DNA of 64,000 nt from Tanytarsus gracilentus (lineage: Eukaryota > Arthropoda > Insecta > Diptera > Chironomidae): the NCBI GenBank assembly GCA_038502055.1, contig JAXRKN010000032.1, positions 124,001-188,000 on the forward strand, in the 5' to 3' direction. Under the pieces are notes generated by a model, which did not search any database, was not told the DNA's origin, and saw only the letters and a list, made by a program, of their open reading frames with translations. A program made the translations under genes and the position numbers. The stretch's first letter is position 1. Each line of letters opens with the position of its first letter. Below, piece after piece: positions 34,209 to 46,210 of the stretch.

Positions 34209-34991
34209 ATGTTTTTCCTAATTATTTTTGATTAATTTATTAATTATTTTATAATATTTTCTTAATTATTTTCCTAATTATTTTTTTTTTTGAAAAATAG
34301 GAAAATAATTATTTTTGATTGTGTGCTATTGCAGCAAAGGCGCATAATTATTAAAGATCCTGATAGTGATCACCGACTTTTTCTTCCGGTAATCACCGGT
34401 GACGAAATTGATACATTTTACTTTACTTTTTGAGATTCAAAAAATTTTGAACTATTAAATTTTCATTATGAAATAAAAGATTACATTTTAAACCTTTTTT
34501 AAACCAAAATAAAGTGGCTAAGGCCAGGAGAAATGAGTCTATTTTTAGATAAAGTTTTTAACTTAAAGATATGAGGCATCCCTAGTGAAGCTAAAAAAGG
34601 TTGAAGATTTTTTAAAGATGTGAAAATAATATTTCTCCATTATTTAAAAGAATACAGATTTGTAGATTGGGAGAGTCGAAAGTGATTTAGAAACAAATAT
34701 CCTCATGTTAAATCCGAAAAAAATTAAGGCTCATTGAAGCTTGATTAAAGCTTTTAGTGCTGCATTTGATACATCAATTAATGAGAAAATCCTAACTTTT
34801 TAAGTGTTAAACTTTATAATTTATAATATGAAAAATCAAAAAATAGCTATAAATTGGAAGAAAAGTTTTCTCCTTCAGAAATTTAAGTTAAAAGTCGTCA
34901 CCGGTGATCACCGAAATCGCATTCACCTGTGAATTCAGAATCTCTAATAGTTATCAAAATTAAATAAGAAAAAATTTAGCTCATCTCGTCC
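34209..34991. mobile_element. Insertion in the spastizin gene flanked by a 15-bp duplication
   Basis: CTTTCGACACGTTCC occurs at 34194-34208 and again at 34992-35006, immediately outside this block. The left part (34209-34316) is AATTAT-type inverted-repeat sequence; a hAT-type MITE sits at 34352-34946. Subtracting the MITE and its 8-bp duplication leaves about 180 bp, close in size to the AATTAT intron at 39336-39490. The duplicated 15 bp is coding (a GTGTCGAAAG core on the minus strand). Confidence 0.75.
34352..34946. mobile_element. hAT-type MITE nested in the spastizin insertion
   Basis: The ends are TAAAGATCCTGA (left) and, read inward from the right, TAGAGATTCTGA. Both terminal regions then contain GGTGATCACCG/TCACCGGTGACGA palindromic modules in inverted arrangement. 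The flanks are ATAATTAT (34344-34351) and ATAGTTAT (34947-34954), an 8-bp duplication with one mismatch. There is no coding capacity in 595 bp. TAGAG-type ends with 8-bp duplication fit hAT. Confidence 0.72.
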
Positions 34992-37900
34992 CTTTCGACA
35001 CGTTCCAATTCGGTTTGTAGATGATTTTTGGCATCAATCAAATGTCTCGCCTTGATATGAAGTTCAGTGTAGTTTCCGGATCCCTCTAGATAAAACTTAA
35101 TCGAAGTCATTGAAGCTCTTATATAATCTTCTGTTAAAAGTTGAATTTGATAGAGAACGTGGATTGATTTTTTCTTTTCCAAAAATTTGCAAATTGCAAT
35201 AATGTAATTTTTCCAGAGCGAAGCATCAATTTGTCTAATTAACTCCATGAAGTCACCTAGACTGCCCGATCGAGTCACGGGGACAAATAACAACTGTGTA
35301 AACACTTCGTATGGAACTTTTTGAATTATTGCGTAGCGTAAAGCATACTTTAACAAGTTATTTTTTACGAAGAAATTGATAATATCGATATTACTCGAAT
35401 AGCCGATTAGAAAGAATATGGATTCTTCGTAGTAAGGACTTTTTACAAATTCGTTTTGTTGCAATTCCAATTTTTCCGGGAGCTTCCTATACGCGCCGTC
35501 GTAGTCTCCTTCAACAATTTTTTTCAAACTGACCATCATTTGAGTCGATGACAAAATCATGCAAGTCTCTGTTATACAATTCTTTGGAGCAGTGCATTCT
35601 AAAATTTCAAGTATTTCTGATAAGAGTGGTGACGATCTTGCTGGTCGTTTATAGTTAAATTTTGATGGATCCAGTTTTCCGTTTCCACTAAACATCTCTA
35701 TGAGTTCATCATTTAGTTTCGAGGAACTTCCACTAACCGGCTGCAAAGCCAATGCCATTTTTTCACGTGCTAATCTGTATTGACCACCTAATTAAATTTT
35801 TATTATTAAAGCAATTTAACTTGTATCGAATGCGTATACATTTGTGTTAGAATCATTGTCAGTCACAAACAAACGAGAAAGTTGCAATTAAAAATTTTGT
35901 CAACAAAGAAACGAATGTTCAAAATTTTTAACTAATTTAATATTAGAAGTGAAAATCACAAAAAAATAGAACTAATATCATTCTATCAGTTGGGATTAAA
36001 ATATTTGTTAATTTACTTAAATAAATGACATATTTTATCATGTAGATTAACCCCCATCTAATATTTCGAGAAATTATGTCGAAAGTTCATGTTTTCAATT
36101 TTTATATATTTATCAAATTTTAAAAGAAAAAAATATGTTTACCTTTAATTAAACAAACAGCCCACGCAGAAAATACTCCTGCTGTGGAGTATCGATCCCA
36201 CTTGACAGAAATTTCCAACGCTAATTTCCAATTTTCAGACTTAATGAGCTCATTAATCGTTTCAAGGACGTTCATGGTGTTTGATGGAATTCTCGATATG
36301 AACGAGTAACATTCATTTTCGGCTATTTTCACTATCATGTCGGCTTGATCTATTATATCAGATGATTCTCCCATATCACCGAAAAGTTTTGCTGTTGTAG
36401 CTAAGTTTTTTAACATTTTAGCAACTAAAACTATATCGATTTCTGGATTGATATTTCCATTTATGGGCCTGAGGAGGAGTTCAAGGCGATGGCAGTGAAA
36501 AAGTAAAAATTTCGTAAGCTCCTCATTGATTGTGTGGAGGCGAATTATCGATATGCAAAGATTAACGTTTGGTGAGTACTCAAAATTAAATTCATCTCGA
36601 ATTATTTGATCATTTTCTAAATCACCCGTCAATTTCCATTTTAGAGGACTGTCAGCTGCGTTATTTTAATTATATTTAAATAAGCGTTACTCTTAATTAT
36701 GTATATGTTTCGTTTACCTGTACGAGATTTTTCAATTGAGACACTTTCAGATTTTCTTTTCACCTCCTCTAGCAACTGAAAGCAATCTTCGCAACATCTC
36801 ACCATTAGGTTGATGTATATTTCAGGTAATAATACTCGGTGAGGTGAACATTCCGTACATACAACTCGACCACAGCGTCGACAGTGGTGACGTCTGTTTA
36901 AGAGGCTGAATTTAGATTTTTTGCAGCACATGCAAGCTTTTGCCTCATCGTCAGCGACCCATTTTTCTTTCGATGGCACCTCTCTTGGCATTTGAAATAT
37001 TTTCAAACAACTATGAATAAATATTTGAAAATTATTTAAATTTCAAAACCTTGCCTTTGTTACCTATGAGACGAGTCTTCCGAAAGAGATGAGTTGAAAT
37101 CAATTACTTGAAAGTCTAGAGCTTTTGCCGCATATATTTTCAGAAGAAAATCGATACAATCAGAGGAGATGCATTTGTTTTCATGCTGAGAATCATATTC
37201 ATAAATGATCGTTTCTCCGATTTCATAATTCTTGCTTCTATGACTGCACTCATTGCACGATGGCTCGTTCAACAAAAGCACCTTTAGCTCTTTTAAAATT
37301 ACCTACAGATAAACATATATAAGACGAGACATGTAGATATATGAATAATTACCCAAAGCACTTCAACTTTTGAATTCATCAAGAGTTGTTCGAGGAGAAT
37401 CAGAGGAAAGGGTGCAAGGGACCAAATCCTATCTTCCATGTCCAGGTTCTCAAGTATTTTGCATGATATTTTAAACTTCTGTCTGCGTCTTTGGAGATTT
37501 ATAGACGGGTTTGGAGAACCACGTGACAAATATTCGAGGATGGTTCTCATAGAAGACAAATTATTTATGAAACTCAACGAATAGTCAAAAAAAACAATTA
37601 CATCTTTAGTTGGTAGTGTATGAATAATTTTCATCAGCAAATTTTGTTGAGGATATAGTGCTCTCTTGTTTAGAGCTTCCATCAACATCAGATTAATTTC
37701 ATTAGTCCGGCCATGGAGAGAATGAATTTTGAGCATTTCGTAACATAATTCTAGATTTGAGTTCGTAAGAAGATAATTAGCCAATGCGACGGCATTTTTG
37801 TCAGCAAAATTCATAATTTTAATCCAATCGAAATTTTTATCAGCCTGATCACAACGAAAAATTTTGAGAATTTTCTGATATATTTTAAGCTTCTGTAACC

Positions 37901-40900
37901 AGCGTTCGATCTCATTTCTTTGAAAATCTCCAAGTTCTTTTTTTATATCACTTGATAAGCACCATCCAAGTAGACGTTCCAACTCTTCGTCATCTTTAAC
38001 ATTTTCCACGTTCTTTAGTAGAAGCTCGCAGAATTTTTTACTGCTTCCGATTTCGTTTAAAATTTTTAACACATTTTTCGGCTCTTTTTCGATAAGTTTT
38101 TCCAAGTAATGATCCATTAATTCGTTAAACCGAGTTTTATACTTCCTCCTTTCCGTTAAACATGCCAACATCTTCAACTTTTCTCTTAACTCTAGCTTTT
38201 CAATTTTGGAAAATACCATTTTGAGGTCAATGCAATCATAGTTAAGGGTAGCGAGCGCTAAGTTATTATCGAAAATGTTTTTTAATTCTTTAACCGTGTC
38301 TAGTTTCCTCAAACGCAAAAAAAAATTCATTGCATCGTCATACCTTAGTGATTTATAATCAAAATTCTGAATCTCCTTTAAAAGATAGGCCACAAGGAAA
38401 GAAGATTTTTTGATGTAATACAAAATATCTGTGCTAGTGATTGAGAAAGTTTCGATTTTCTTTTCTTTTTCAAAGCTCATTGATTTAGTTCCAATTTGAC
38501 CAAGATAAAATAGAGATAAAAGCTCGTTTTCCTTCTTTCTGATATTTAGGGGCTGTGGTAATATTTCACCAGTGCCTGCTATCGTGATTGAATGAAAAAG
38601 ATTTATATTCGAGTTAAATGCCAAATTAGCTAGGTGCTCTGGATTGTATTGGTTGACATAAACAATTTTCCCAATGATTGAAGATACATTCAATCCACAC
38701 AAAATGCCGTTTACTTTAAAAAAGTCATTAGTTTGAAATTTTGTCATTAACCTTATGTTGCGAACGTAATTAATAACACGCTTAATGTAGTCAACATCCG
38801 ACTTAAAAGACTCCATTTTCTCAACAAAATCTTGCAAAACAGCCTCATCATTTAAAGTCTCATCATTGATGGCCATTAAAAATTTCAAGCTTTCTCTGTT
38901 CTTAAACTCAAGCATAAATTTGTGAGGATCAAATGAAAATGTTTCCTGATTTAAAATTTCGCACATTGTCAGCCTCTTGTCACCACTTTCAAGAAACGCC
39001 TGCACATCCATTATTCTTTTTAAAAATTTCATAAAAAATTCATTTCTCTCTTCGGTATTCCATCTTTTTTCCATCTTTTTTCCAATGAACTTGAAAATGT
39101 TTTGATTCAGTTCAAAGTGACTCGGGAGAGTTATAATAAAATCGACCAGTGATGAAATTTTTAAAAACTCTTGCTGATAAATTGACAAATCTAAATGCTG
39201 TGAAAGCAATCTCTCTAGTAACACGCCATCCGTTTCGTTATGTTTCAGGTCATTTTTTTCATAATATTTATCGAGAATATCATTAAGTTTTGCCACCTCA
39301 AATCCTGCCTCCGAAATTATTTTAATATCATCAACCTCGAGTGGGGAAAAAAGTGATAATTAGGTCAATTAGGATAATTATCTTCGGGTTTTCGCTAAAG
39401 CGACAACCTCGACTAACTATTTTAATTATCCTAATTATCAAAAAAAAATTAAAAATAATTAGGATAATTAGAAATTATTTTAATATCAACCTCATTGCTC
39501 TGGCTTGAAATGCTTTTGTAAATTGATTCGTATTTCCTTGCGACCATCCCTAAGTCATCAAGAGTGTTGTCATAATTTTGAAAAAAAACTACTTCATTTG
39601 CTACATTCGAGTTTTCAAGGTGATAATTCTGGGAATAAAATTTTTAGAGAAAAAGTCACTTTGCACAGGGAAATTCTTACCTTGATAATCTTTTCGACGC
39701 TCTCAAAATCTTTTTTCACTAAATTCAAAGCGACGAGACTTTCCGGCTTCATTAATACTTTAGAAATGATGCTATCGATTTTTTTTTGACCCTCGAAGGC
39801 TTTGATTCGGGTTTCAGAGTTTTCTGTAAATGACTCCGTAATGTGGTAACAGTTTTTTCCCGAGCTCTCGTCATTATCGTCAGTTGATCTTGTGAGAACG
39901 CGTGAACTTCTTTTCTTTAGTTTTTTTCTGTGCACTTTTCGTTTTGGCTTATTGTTTTCTTCATCACTCGATATTTTTTGAGCGCTCTCTTGATTAACTG
40001 TAATGTGAAATTCAAGCCATGGATAAGATGAATAATTCTTCTTTGGACCAGATGATGGAAGCTGGTTGACCAGACGAAGACGCCAAAGAGCATTATCTAC
40101 AGATTTAAGTATTGTGGAAAATTGTCCCCTCAATTTTACGTCGGAATTCTTATAGGCTTCCGTAATGTCTAGACTCATGAGAAAAAGTCGCATAGAGTTG
40201 AGAATCACTTCCAAGTTTTCTTTACCGACTACGATAAAACCATTGTGTTGTGAATAATCAGCAAAAACATTATCAGACACTTCAGTTGAACAAGAATTGT
40301 TATGAAAAAGCAGAGGCTCACTGTCTCGCTTTTTGGCCATTTTCCTAATTATTGAATGATTTTAAATTATTTTCAAATATTGTCAAAATAAATTTGTTAT
40401 ACTTTTTACTAGTCTTTCTCACGTGTTCAAAGCGAAGGAAAATTAATTTAAAAACTGTTTGAAAAAGTTTAAAGAGAACATTTCCATCGTTGATTGTTTT
40501 TAAAAGTCCTCTTATGTGATGACCATCGACGGATCCCGAGATTGTCGGAAATATATTGACGAGATACATTCGTACGATCATATATTCGTTGAATAATTGC
40601 ATTTCCGTCTTTGCATTTAAGCTAAAATTTCCCTGTATATTATTGCGCTGCATTAAATTCAACTTGTGATTGTTGTTTAGTAGTTTAAAATTGTCTTCAT
40701 AATTTTCCATTTTAAAAATTGAGTCATTAAATTGAGTCATTAAATAACTTTTCGATACATCAAGTGCTCCCTTGGAATGTGTTTCTTGCATAAATTTTGT
40801 AATCAATTTTAGCCGCGACAATTCAATAACTGACAGGCTTAAGATGTCATTTTCTATCAAAGATGAGTTTATTCCATTTAAATCATTGATAAGTTGAGGG

Positions 40901-41705
40901 TTTTCAAAGAAAGTTGATTTATCCATCTTTAAAATTAACCTTAAAAGAGCGATATGAGTGTAGAGATTTTCATGAAAAGTGTGTCTAACAACACTATCGT
41001 TGTCAAAATGCATGATGCTTTCCATCCAGTGTTTCCGTTGACTAAAACATTTTAAACCTAAAGATTTTTGACTGAAACTCTCCAATAGTTGACTCTGTTC
41101 ATAGTCCAAATATTGATTTAGAAATGTGAGCGAGCTTCTTGATAAGAGTGCTAAGTAAAAAACTGTGAAATAATATAAATCAATAAAGCGCATACAAAAA
41201 TGCATTAACTTGTTTTTACCGTCATCCAATAGCCCCCGCTCTCTTAAATCATAAAGTGCTGGAACAATGATTTTATCTACTTTTTGCATTGAGTAGTCGG
41301 AGACGTAAACATTAGACAGCAAGTTAAGGAGTTTAAACTTTTTATCCAGTTGCATTGGGTTTTCGATTATCATATAAATCAAGCTCACAATTGTATTTAA
41401 AACTAATTTTTCCAGAATTTCATTTTTCTCGAAGTTTTTGAGATCAATCACTTGATAAATTATTAGTTGTGTCGGATATGGAAATTCAATAAGATGTTTT
41501 TGCAAGAATTTAATCGTTTCTTCGCTCAGATCTCGAGAGTTTGTTTCGGAGTCATATAAATTCCGCTTGTATTTAACAATTTCCTATATGAGTGAACAAT
41601 GTTTGCTTATTTTTTCCTAATTTTTAACTTAATTTTAATTACCTGTCCAATACTCTCATATTGCTCGTTGTTAGGAATTAATTCCCAATATTCATGGAAA
41701 TCCAT
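34976..41705 (-). CDS. ZFYVE26: ZFYVE26/spastizin homologue, FYVE zinc-finger protein
   Basis: Nine exons (41705-41643, 41583-40403, 40344-39681, 39628-39491, 39335-37353, 37302-37064, 37010-36718, 36655-36143, 35787-34976) read through 1,961 residues to a stop inside the insertion at 34209-34991. The long alpha-helical N-terminal region is followed by a FYVE finger at about residues 1435-1505 (WVADDEAKACMCC, RRHHCRRCGRVVC, the last Cys pair in RCCEDC). This binds PI3P. In other animals spastizin works with spatacsin and AP-5 in lysosome and autophagosome recycling. Human protein is 2,539 residues, so the insect form is shorter. The intron 39336-39490 is flanked by duplicated exon sequence. 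It shares a 172-bp 5' interval with Pgam5. Confidence 0.85.
39336..39490 (-). mobile_element. AATTAT-type element forming a complete intron between duplicated exon sequences
   Basis: The intron is bounded by two copies of coding sequence: 39313-39338 (26 bp) and 39471-39493 (23 bp). They are identical except for a 3-bp gap (minus-strand sense GAGGTTGAT..ATTAAAATAATTTC). Both copies contain AG/GT. The upstream copy provides the donor (GAG/GTTGAT) and the downstream copy provides the acceptor (GAG/GTTGAT). Splicing joins S-N-E to V-D-D-I-K-I-I-S in frame. The interior has inverted GATAATTAGG/CCTAATTATC arrays around a TCGCTAAAGCGA hairpin. Confidence 0.82.
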
Positions 41706-41877
41706 TTTGATTAAAATTAACTCTTTTGTACGCTACTAAATAAATTAAAAAACTAAATTTAAATCAACAAAAAGTAAAAGTTTTTTTTCAAGCAACAAAT
41801 GTTTTCAGGGTGTACAACTGCGTGTAAAATATATATATGAGAGAACTCACTGTCTTGTTTTTATTTACATTAATATT
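41706..41877. promoter_or_regulatory. Short divergent 5' interval between ZFYVE26 and Pgam5
   Basis: Only 172 bp separate the two start codons, which face away from each other, so both promoters and 5' UTRs must fit here. A bidirectional promoter is likely. No clear TATA box is assignable. Confidence 0.55.
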
Positions 41878-43353
41878 ATGTATTTGAAAATTTTAAAAAA
41901 ATTATCAATTCCACTTGCTACAGCAGGGAGCATTTTAAGCGTTGCTCAGTTTGACAAGGAAAAGTTAAAGACTGTGTACACTTCGTGGACAACCGAGTAT
42001 AAGTCATCAAGTAAATCATTTTTTTAATTTCCAATTTGTTTCCGTCCCCAATATTAACTAGCTTTTAAATATTTAAAATGATGAACTAATCACTTCTCTG
42101 TGATTGTTTCACATTGAAACGTTCAAATAATTTGTTGAAATTTTTTTTATTTTGACTCGCTGGAAATCAACTGGATCTTATTATTCATCAAAAATTTTAT
42201 AACTTCAAATTTTTAATTTTTTTTTCATTACACCTTCAGACTGAAGAAATTGTTCAAAATTAAATTTTCTTTAAAACTAGCATCAATCAATCAAAATAAA
42301 GAACTCCTTGCAACTAAGCTATTTTAACTTTTTTTCAAAAGCTGAATGGGATACAAATTGGGATCATCGATCACCAACCTATCTGTTGCAACATCATGAT
42401 GCATCACTCATTCAGGAAAAAGAGAAAAACGAAAAAGTACAAAAATACAAGCCTTCGGCGATACGACACATTATTTTAGTGCGACATGGGTAATGAGTTA
42501 ATATGTATTTATCTTTAAACCACGGTGGTCCAACGAGTTATATTTTTTTTAACAAATTAGGCAGTATAATCTGGAAGGAGAAACTGATAGTGAGAGAACT
42601 TTAACAGAGCTAGGAAAGGAGCAAGCTAGAGCAACAGGAATGCGAATAAGGGAACAATTTCCCATTAACGAATTCATCATTTCAACAATGACACGAGCTC
42701 AAGGTAATTTTATTATTTCTAATTATCTTAATTATCCTGATTATTTTTAAGAAACTGGTAAAATTATGCTTACTCAACTGAATGATGATCAGAGGAAAAT
42801 TATAGAAATCAGAGATGAACCTTTAATTGAAGAGGGTTCGCCCATTCCGCCTGAGCCCCGAGTTGGTCATTGGCGACCGCAACCATCGGTTAGATCTTTA
42901 ATTTTCAAATTTATAAATATTCTATTTATTAATAGGTGGTCGATTTTAAATTAATTTTATTATTTCTAATTATTTTCAATTATTGCTTTCTCATTTGCTT
43001 CGAGCGTAATTAATTATGAATAATTTTATCATTATTAGAAAAGTAATTAGAAATAATAAAATATTTAGCAGTTTTTCATCGATGGCGCAAGAATAGAAGC
43101 TGGCTTTCGAGAGCACTTTCACCGAGCAAATTGTTCACAAAAGGAAGATTCTTATACTTTAATGGTGTGTCATGCAAACGTGATTCGCTACTTTATTTGT
43201 CGAGCTTTACAACTTCCAGCAGAGGCTTGGCTACGTATTTCACTTCATCATGCGAGTATTACTTGGATTTCAATTTATCCCAGTGGAAGAGTAATTTTGA
43301 GGATGCTGGGAGACTGCGGACACATGCCTAAAAAAATGATGAGTACCAAGTAA
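41878..43353 (+). CDS. Pgam5: Mitochondrial serine/threonine phosphatase PGAM5
   Basis: Exons 41878-42010, 42342-42489, 42561-42703, 42752-42888 and 43069-43353 give 281 residues, as in fly Pgam5. The N-terminal hydrophobic segment (LKKLSIPLATAGSILSVAQF) is the mitochondrial membrane anchor. The family tag WDTNWDHR precedes the catalytic RHG motif RHIILVRHGQYN. MTRAQETGKIM, GSPIPPEPRVGHWRP and the second catalytic histidine in CHANVIRYFICRALQLPAEAWLR follow. PGAM5 is a histidine-phosphatase-fold enzyme that dephosphorylates protein Ser/Thr and takes part in mitochondrial quality control. Introns 3 (48 bp) and 4 (180 bp) contain AATTAT-type repeats. An AATAAA lies at 43463-43468. Tail-to-tail with Mos. 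Confidence 0.93.
42704..42751 (+). repeat. 48-bp intron made of AATTAT units
   Basis: Pgam5 intron 3 is GTAATTTTATTATTTCTAAT followed by TATCTTAATTATCCTGATTA and a short T-rich end before AAG. The first block is nearly identical to one arm of the hairpin in the next intron (42941-43066). Confidence 0.8.
42941..43066. repeat. AATTAT-type hairpin element in Pgam5 intron 4
   Basis: The left arm ATTTTATTATTTCTAATTAT plus TTTC and the right arm GAAAAGTAATTAGAAATAAT plus AAAAT are inverted with about one mismatch in 25. The loop holds GCTTTCTC and GCTTCGAGCG. No clear direct repeat was found at its edges, so its insertion history is less clear than for 13075-13200 and 39336-39490. Confidence 0.75.
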
Positions 43354-43481
43354 CGAGTTGTTATTTTGTTGTTAAAGCTCTCAACAGTAATTTAAAAAAA
43401 TTTCCGTTTAATATTCTCTTAAACACACGTGTGAATATAAAGAACTAAAGTCTTTTTAAGGAAATAAAAGCATTAACAATA

Positions 43482-44799
43482 TTAAAGTTCAAAGTTATCA
43501 AGGAGATTTTGGATTGTTTTCCAGACTTTGTCTGTTGAGGGGCGCATAGCTGCATCTGGCTGCCAGCAAGCTTTATAGAGTTTTATATAATTAGTTTCAA
43601 TGTCTAATAACTCATGCTTGTCGAACGAATAGGGTGATGAATCGGTGAGTAAATGTTGAAAGCACTTGGGTGTCAATATCTCACCACACTCATCAGCATC
43701 AATGGCTTTCAGGCCTTCCATGAAGAGATTTTTACGACTACGTTTGTTAGTTTTACGGTGTAACTCAATGATTTTATCGCGTTTCTTTGATGCCATCTCT
43801 GTTGTTCGGGGCAGTTTTTTATTATTGGTAGGTGTGTTGAGCTTTGTTTCAAAGAGATCCGATTTGCATTTACTATTTGGAGTCAATTTATCCTTAAATG
43901 CTATTTTTTCATGATCATTTAAGTTCTCTTTTGAGAAATTCTTACGACTGTCTGGTCTCAGATTGTTTCGAACAACTTGAAAAATGACAATTTCATTAAA
44001 TTTGATTTTAGAGTAAGGAATTTCATTTTCTTTTAGCTGCCTGCTCTCTCAACCAAAAAAGAAAATATGTTAAATTAGCAAACAGAAATGCGAGATAAAA
44101 AGTTGCTTACCACATTACTATACCGAAGGAAAATATATCTACAGCCGATATCGTGACTTCGTGCCATTTTCCCTGTAATAATTCGGGTGCGCAATATCGG
44201 GCAGTTCCTGTGGCTTTTGATACGTCATCCATGTGAAAGCTGCAGCCAAAATCAAAGAGCTTACATATGTAGTTTCTGTTGTTGTCAGCAACGACCATGA
44301 CATTTAAAGGCTTCAGATCGCCATGACACAAGTTTCTTAAATGGCAATAATTCAGTCCACTTATGATGTCACGCAAAATACTTAAGCGATGTCGAAGACC
44401 AATTGAACCTGAATGATGATCCAAGAGAAATTGCAAGGGTTTCGCATTTTTAAAACATTCCATTATGATTGCCCCGTGTTCGATTGTTTCTACAATTTTA
44501 AAGATTTTGACAATGTTATCATTTCTCCAGTTAAGTATATTAGATTCTCGCTTTAGTGAATTTAATTTGAAGACATCCTGCTTGTGTATGATTTTTACGG
44601 CAACTTTTCTAGATTTATACACCGCGCTATATACAATTCCATACGACCCTTTCCCAAGAACCACCTCCTTATTGTCAATTTTAGCGATGAGTTTGAAAAA
44701 AGATTCTCTGTGTGGTGTGTCAAACTGAAGATGGTCTTGTGCCGGAACTTTCAAATAATCCCTTTTGTTTTTAAAATTAGCAATTTTACATTTTTTCAA
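43482..44799 (-). CDS. Mos: Mos-type serine/threonine kinase
   Basis: Exon 44111 and upward joins exon 44040-43482 in phase. The 5' start is unresolved: the open frame reaches 44799 without an in-frame ATG, so a further 5' exon is likely. Kinase motifs are GKGSYGIVYSAVY (P-loop), AVKII (lysine), HGDLKPLNVMV (catalytic loop, HGD where HRD or HLD is usual) and LFDFGCS, the form typical of Mos. GTARYCAPELL and AVDIFSFGIVMWQLKENEIPYS follow. An insert of roughly 110 residues, rich in lysine (ASKKRDKIIELHRKTNKRSRK), separates this from the last kinase segment YIKLYKACWQPDAAMRPSTDKV. Mos kinases drive MAPK signalling in oocytes; here that is by family only. Confidence 0.82.
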
Positions 44800-44982
44800 G
44801 TGATGTTTTACTCACATTTAAATTGTTTTGCATTGTATCAAGTTAAAACAGGAAAAATATGTCGCTTTTATCGATAGTGTTCATAAAATGACCCGGAAAT
44901 TAAAATATAATCTCTCTCCTATGTGTTTACTGTTTACTGGATTCTACTGACCAAGTTATTAAGTAACGGATTGGGATGATTT

Positions 44983-45945
44983 AAAATATACTGGGATAGA
45001 AAACGAGGGGTTAACGAGAGCGCCGAATTGCTTAACTGTAAAAAATTCTGCCGAGAATGCCTAAGATTATATGAAAATGCCGAGAAAAAATTAGCTTTTA
45101 CCGAGGGGATATCGAGAGAGCTGAATTGTTTTAGGAAAATTAAATATTCGATATGTAAAGCAAATTTTTCTCGGCGTTTTCGGAGAACTCTCGTAAACAC
45201 TGTAGCAACACTTAAAATAAAAATAATACAATTAACTTGTAGAGGAAATCTTTAAATTCAAGGGAGAAGTAGTTCCCATATGCTTTTCACCACTTTTTTT
45301 GCTGATTCTGGTAATTTAGATCATTTTAAAACCAAATCAAGAAAGATCCGTTCAATCTCCGGGACGGCTCTAGGGACTCTCAAAGTTTTAACTTTTTTCT
45401 TTGTTTACATCACCTAAAAGTCAAGCAGCTGAGAACATAGAGGTAAGTGGGCCCGCAAGGCCCGCTATGGCTCTAGAAAGCTCACCAGGGCTCACCAAAC
45501 TCTAAAATAATTTTAAGCTTAGAAAAAAAAATTTTCACTGTTACTGAGGCCAGAAATATTTTAATGTTCTTAAGCGAGAATTTAACGAGCGTAAACAGCT
45601 TTCGAAGTTTAACTGCATTTTATCAAAATTAATTGTTTATTCATTTAAGAGAAGATTTAGAAGTTTGAATTTTGAGTCTTACATCTTTTTTTTGTTTGCG
45701 TTTGAGTATCTAAACTTGATTACTTGCTCAAAATATTTTTAACACAATCGCGTAATGTTGAAACATTTATGTTCTCCAAAGCCAAATTTGCAATCATTTT
45801 TGATGAGCTTTGAGATTTTCACATTCTCATGTTTCTTTGTGCAAAATTTTCTCAGCAAAATCAAAAATCTCTCGGCAATTTAAAATTTAGACAATTCGGT
45901 GCTCCCTTGTTATCCCCTCGTCTCGTACTACAGTGGGATTCAAAA
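44983..45945. mobile_element. Probable decayed element with ~46-bp imperfect TIRs
   Basis: The left end ACTGGGATAGAAAACGAGGG is followed by GTTAACGAGAGCGCCGAATT. Read inward from the right it is ACTGTAGTACGAGACGAGGG, then GATAACAAGGGAGCACCGAA. The identity is about 75 percent over 46 bp. The interior (about 960 bp) has CCGAGA-type motifs near both ends and no credible protein. No target-site duplication is certain, so the family is left open. Confidence 0.55.
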
Positions 45946-46210
45946 ACTAAAAAGCCGTTAACATTGCATATGTAAGTCAGCAATTCAACCGAAAAAGCTT
46001 AAATAAAGCATCTCCTATCTCTATGTGGCCAATAACTTTTAATAATTTATATTTTTTGTAATTAGTTTAGGTAAATTTATACGTTCATATATAAAAATCT
46101 TGTTTTCGGGACAAAACAGTTTGGTTTTGTTTACAATCTTTTGCGAAATCATGTCAAAAGAAGAATTTATCAAAATTAATTCAAGTACATATTAAAAACA
46201 TAAGCCAATC

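Noticed and set aside
36641..36717. Continuation of the FYVE exon through 36641 (NIYIIKSNAYLN)
   Set aside because: It is intron read-through. GTAAAC at 36717 pairs with an acceptor at 36656 and keeps the spastizin frame.
45028..45255. Open frame of 75 codons in the Mos-PI31 interval
   Set aside because: It lies within the probable decayed inverted-repeat element, with no family resemblance.
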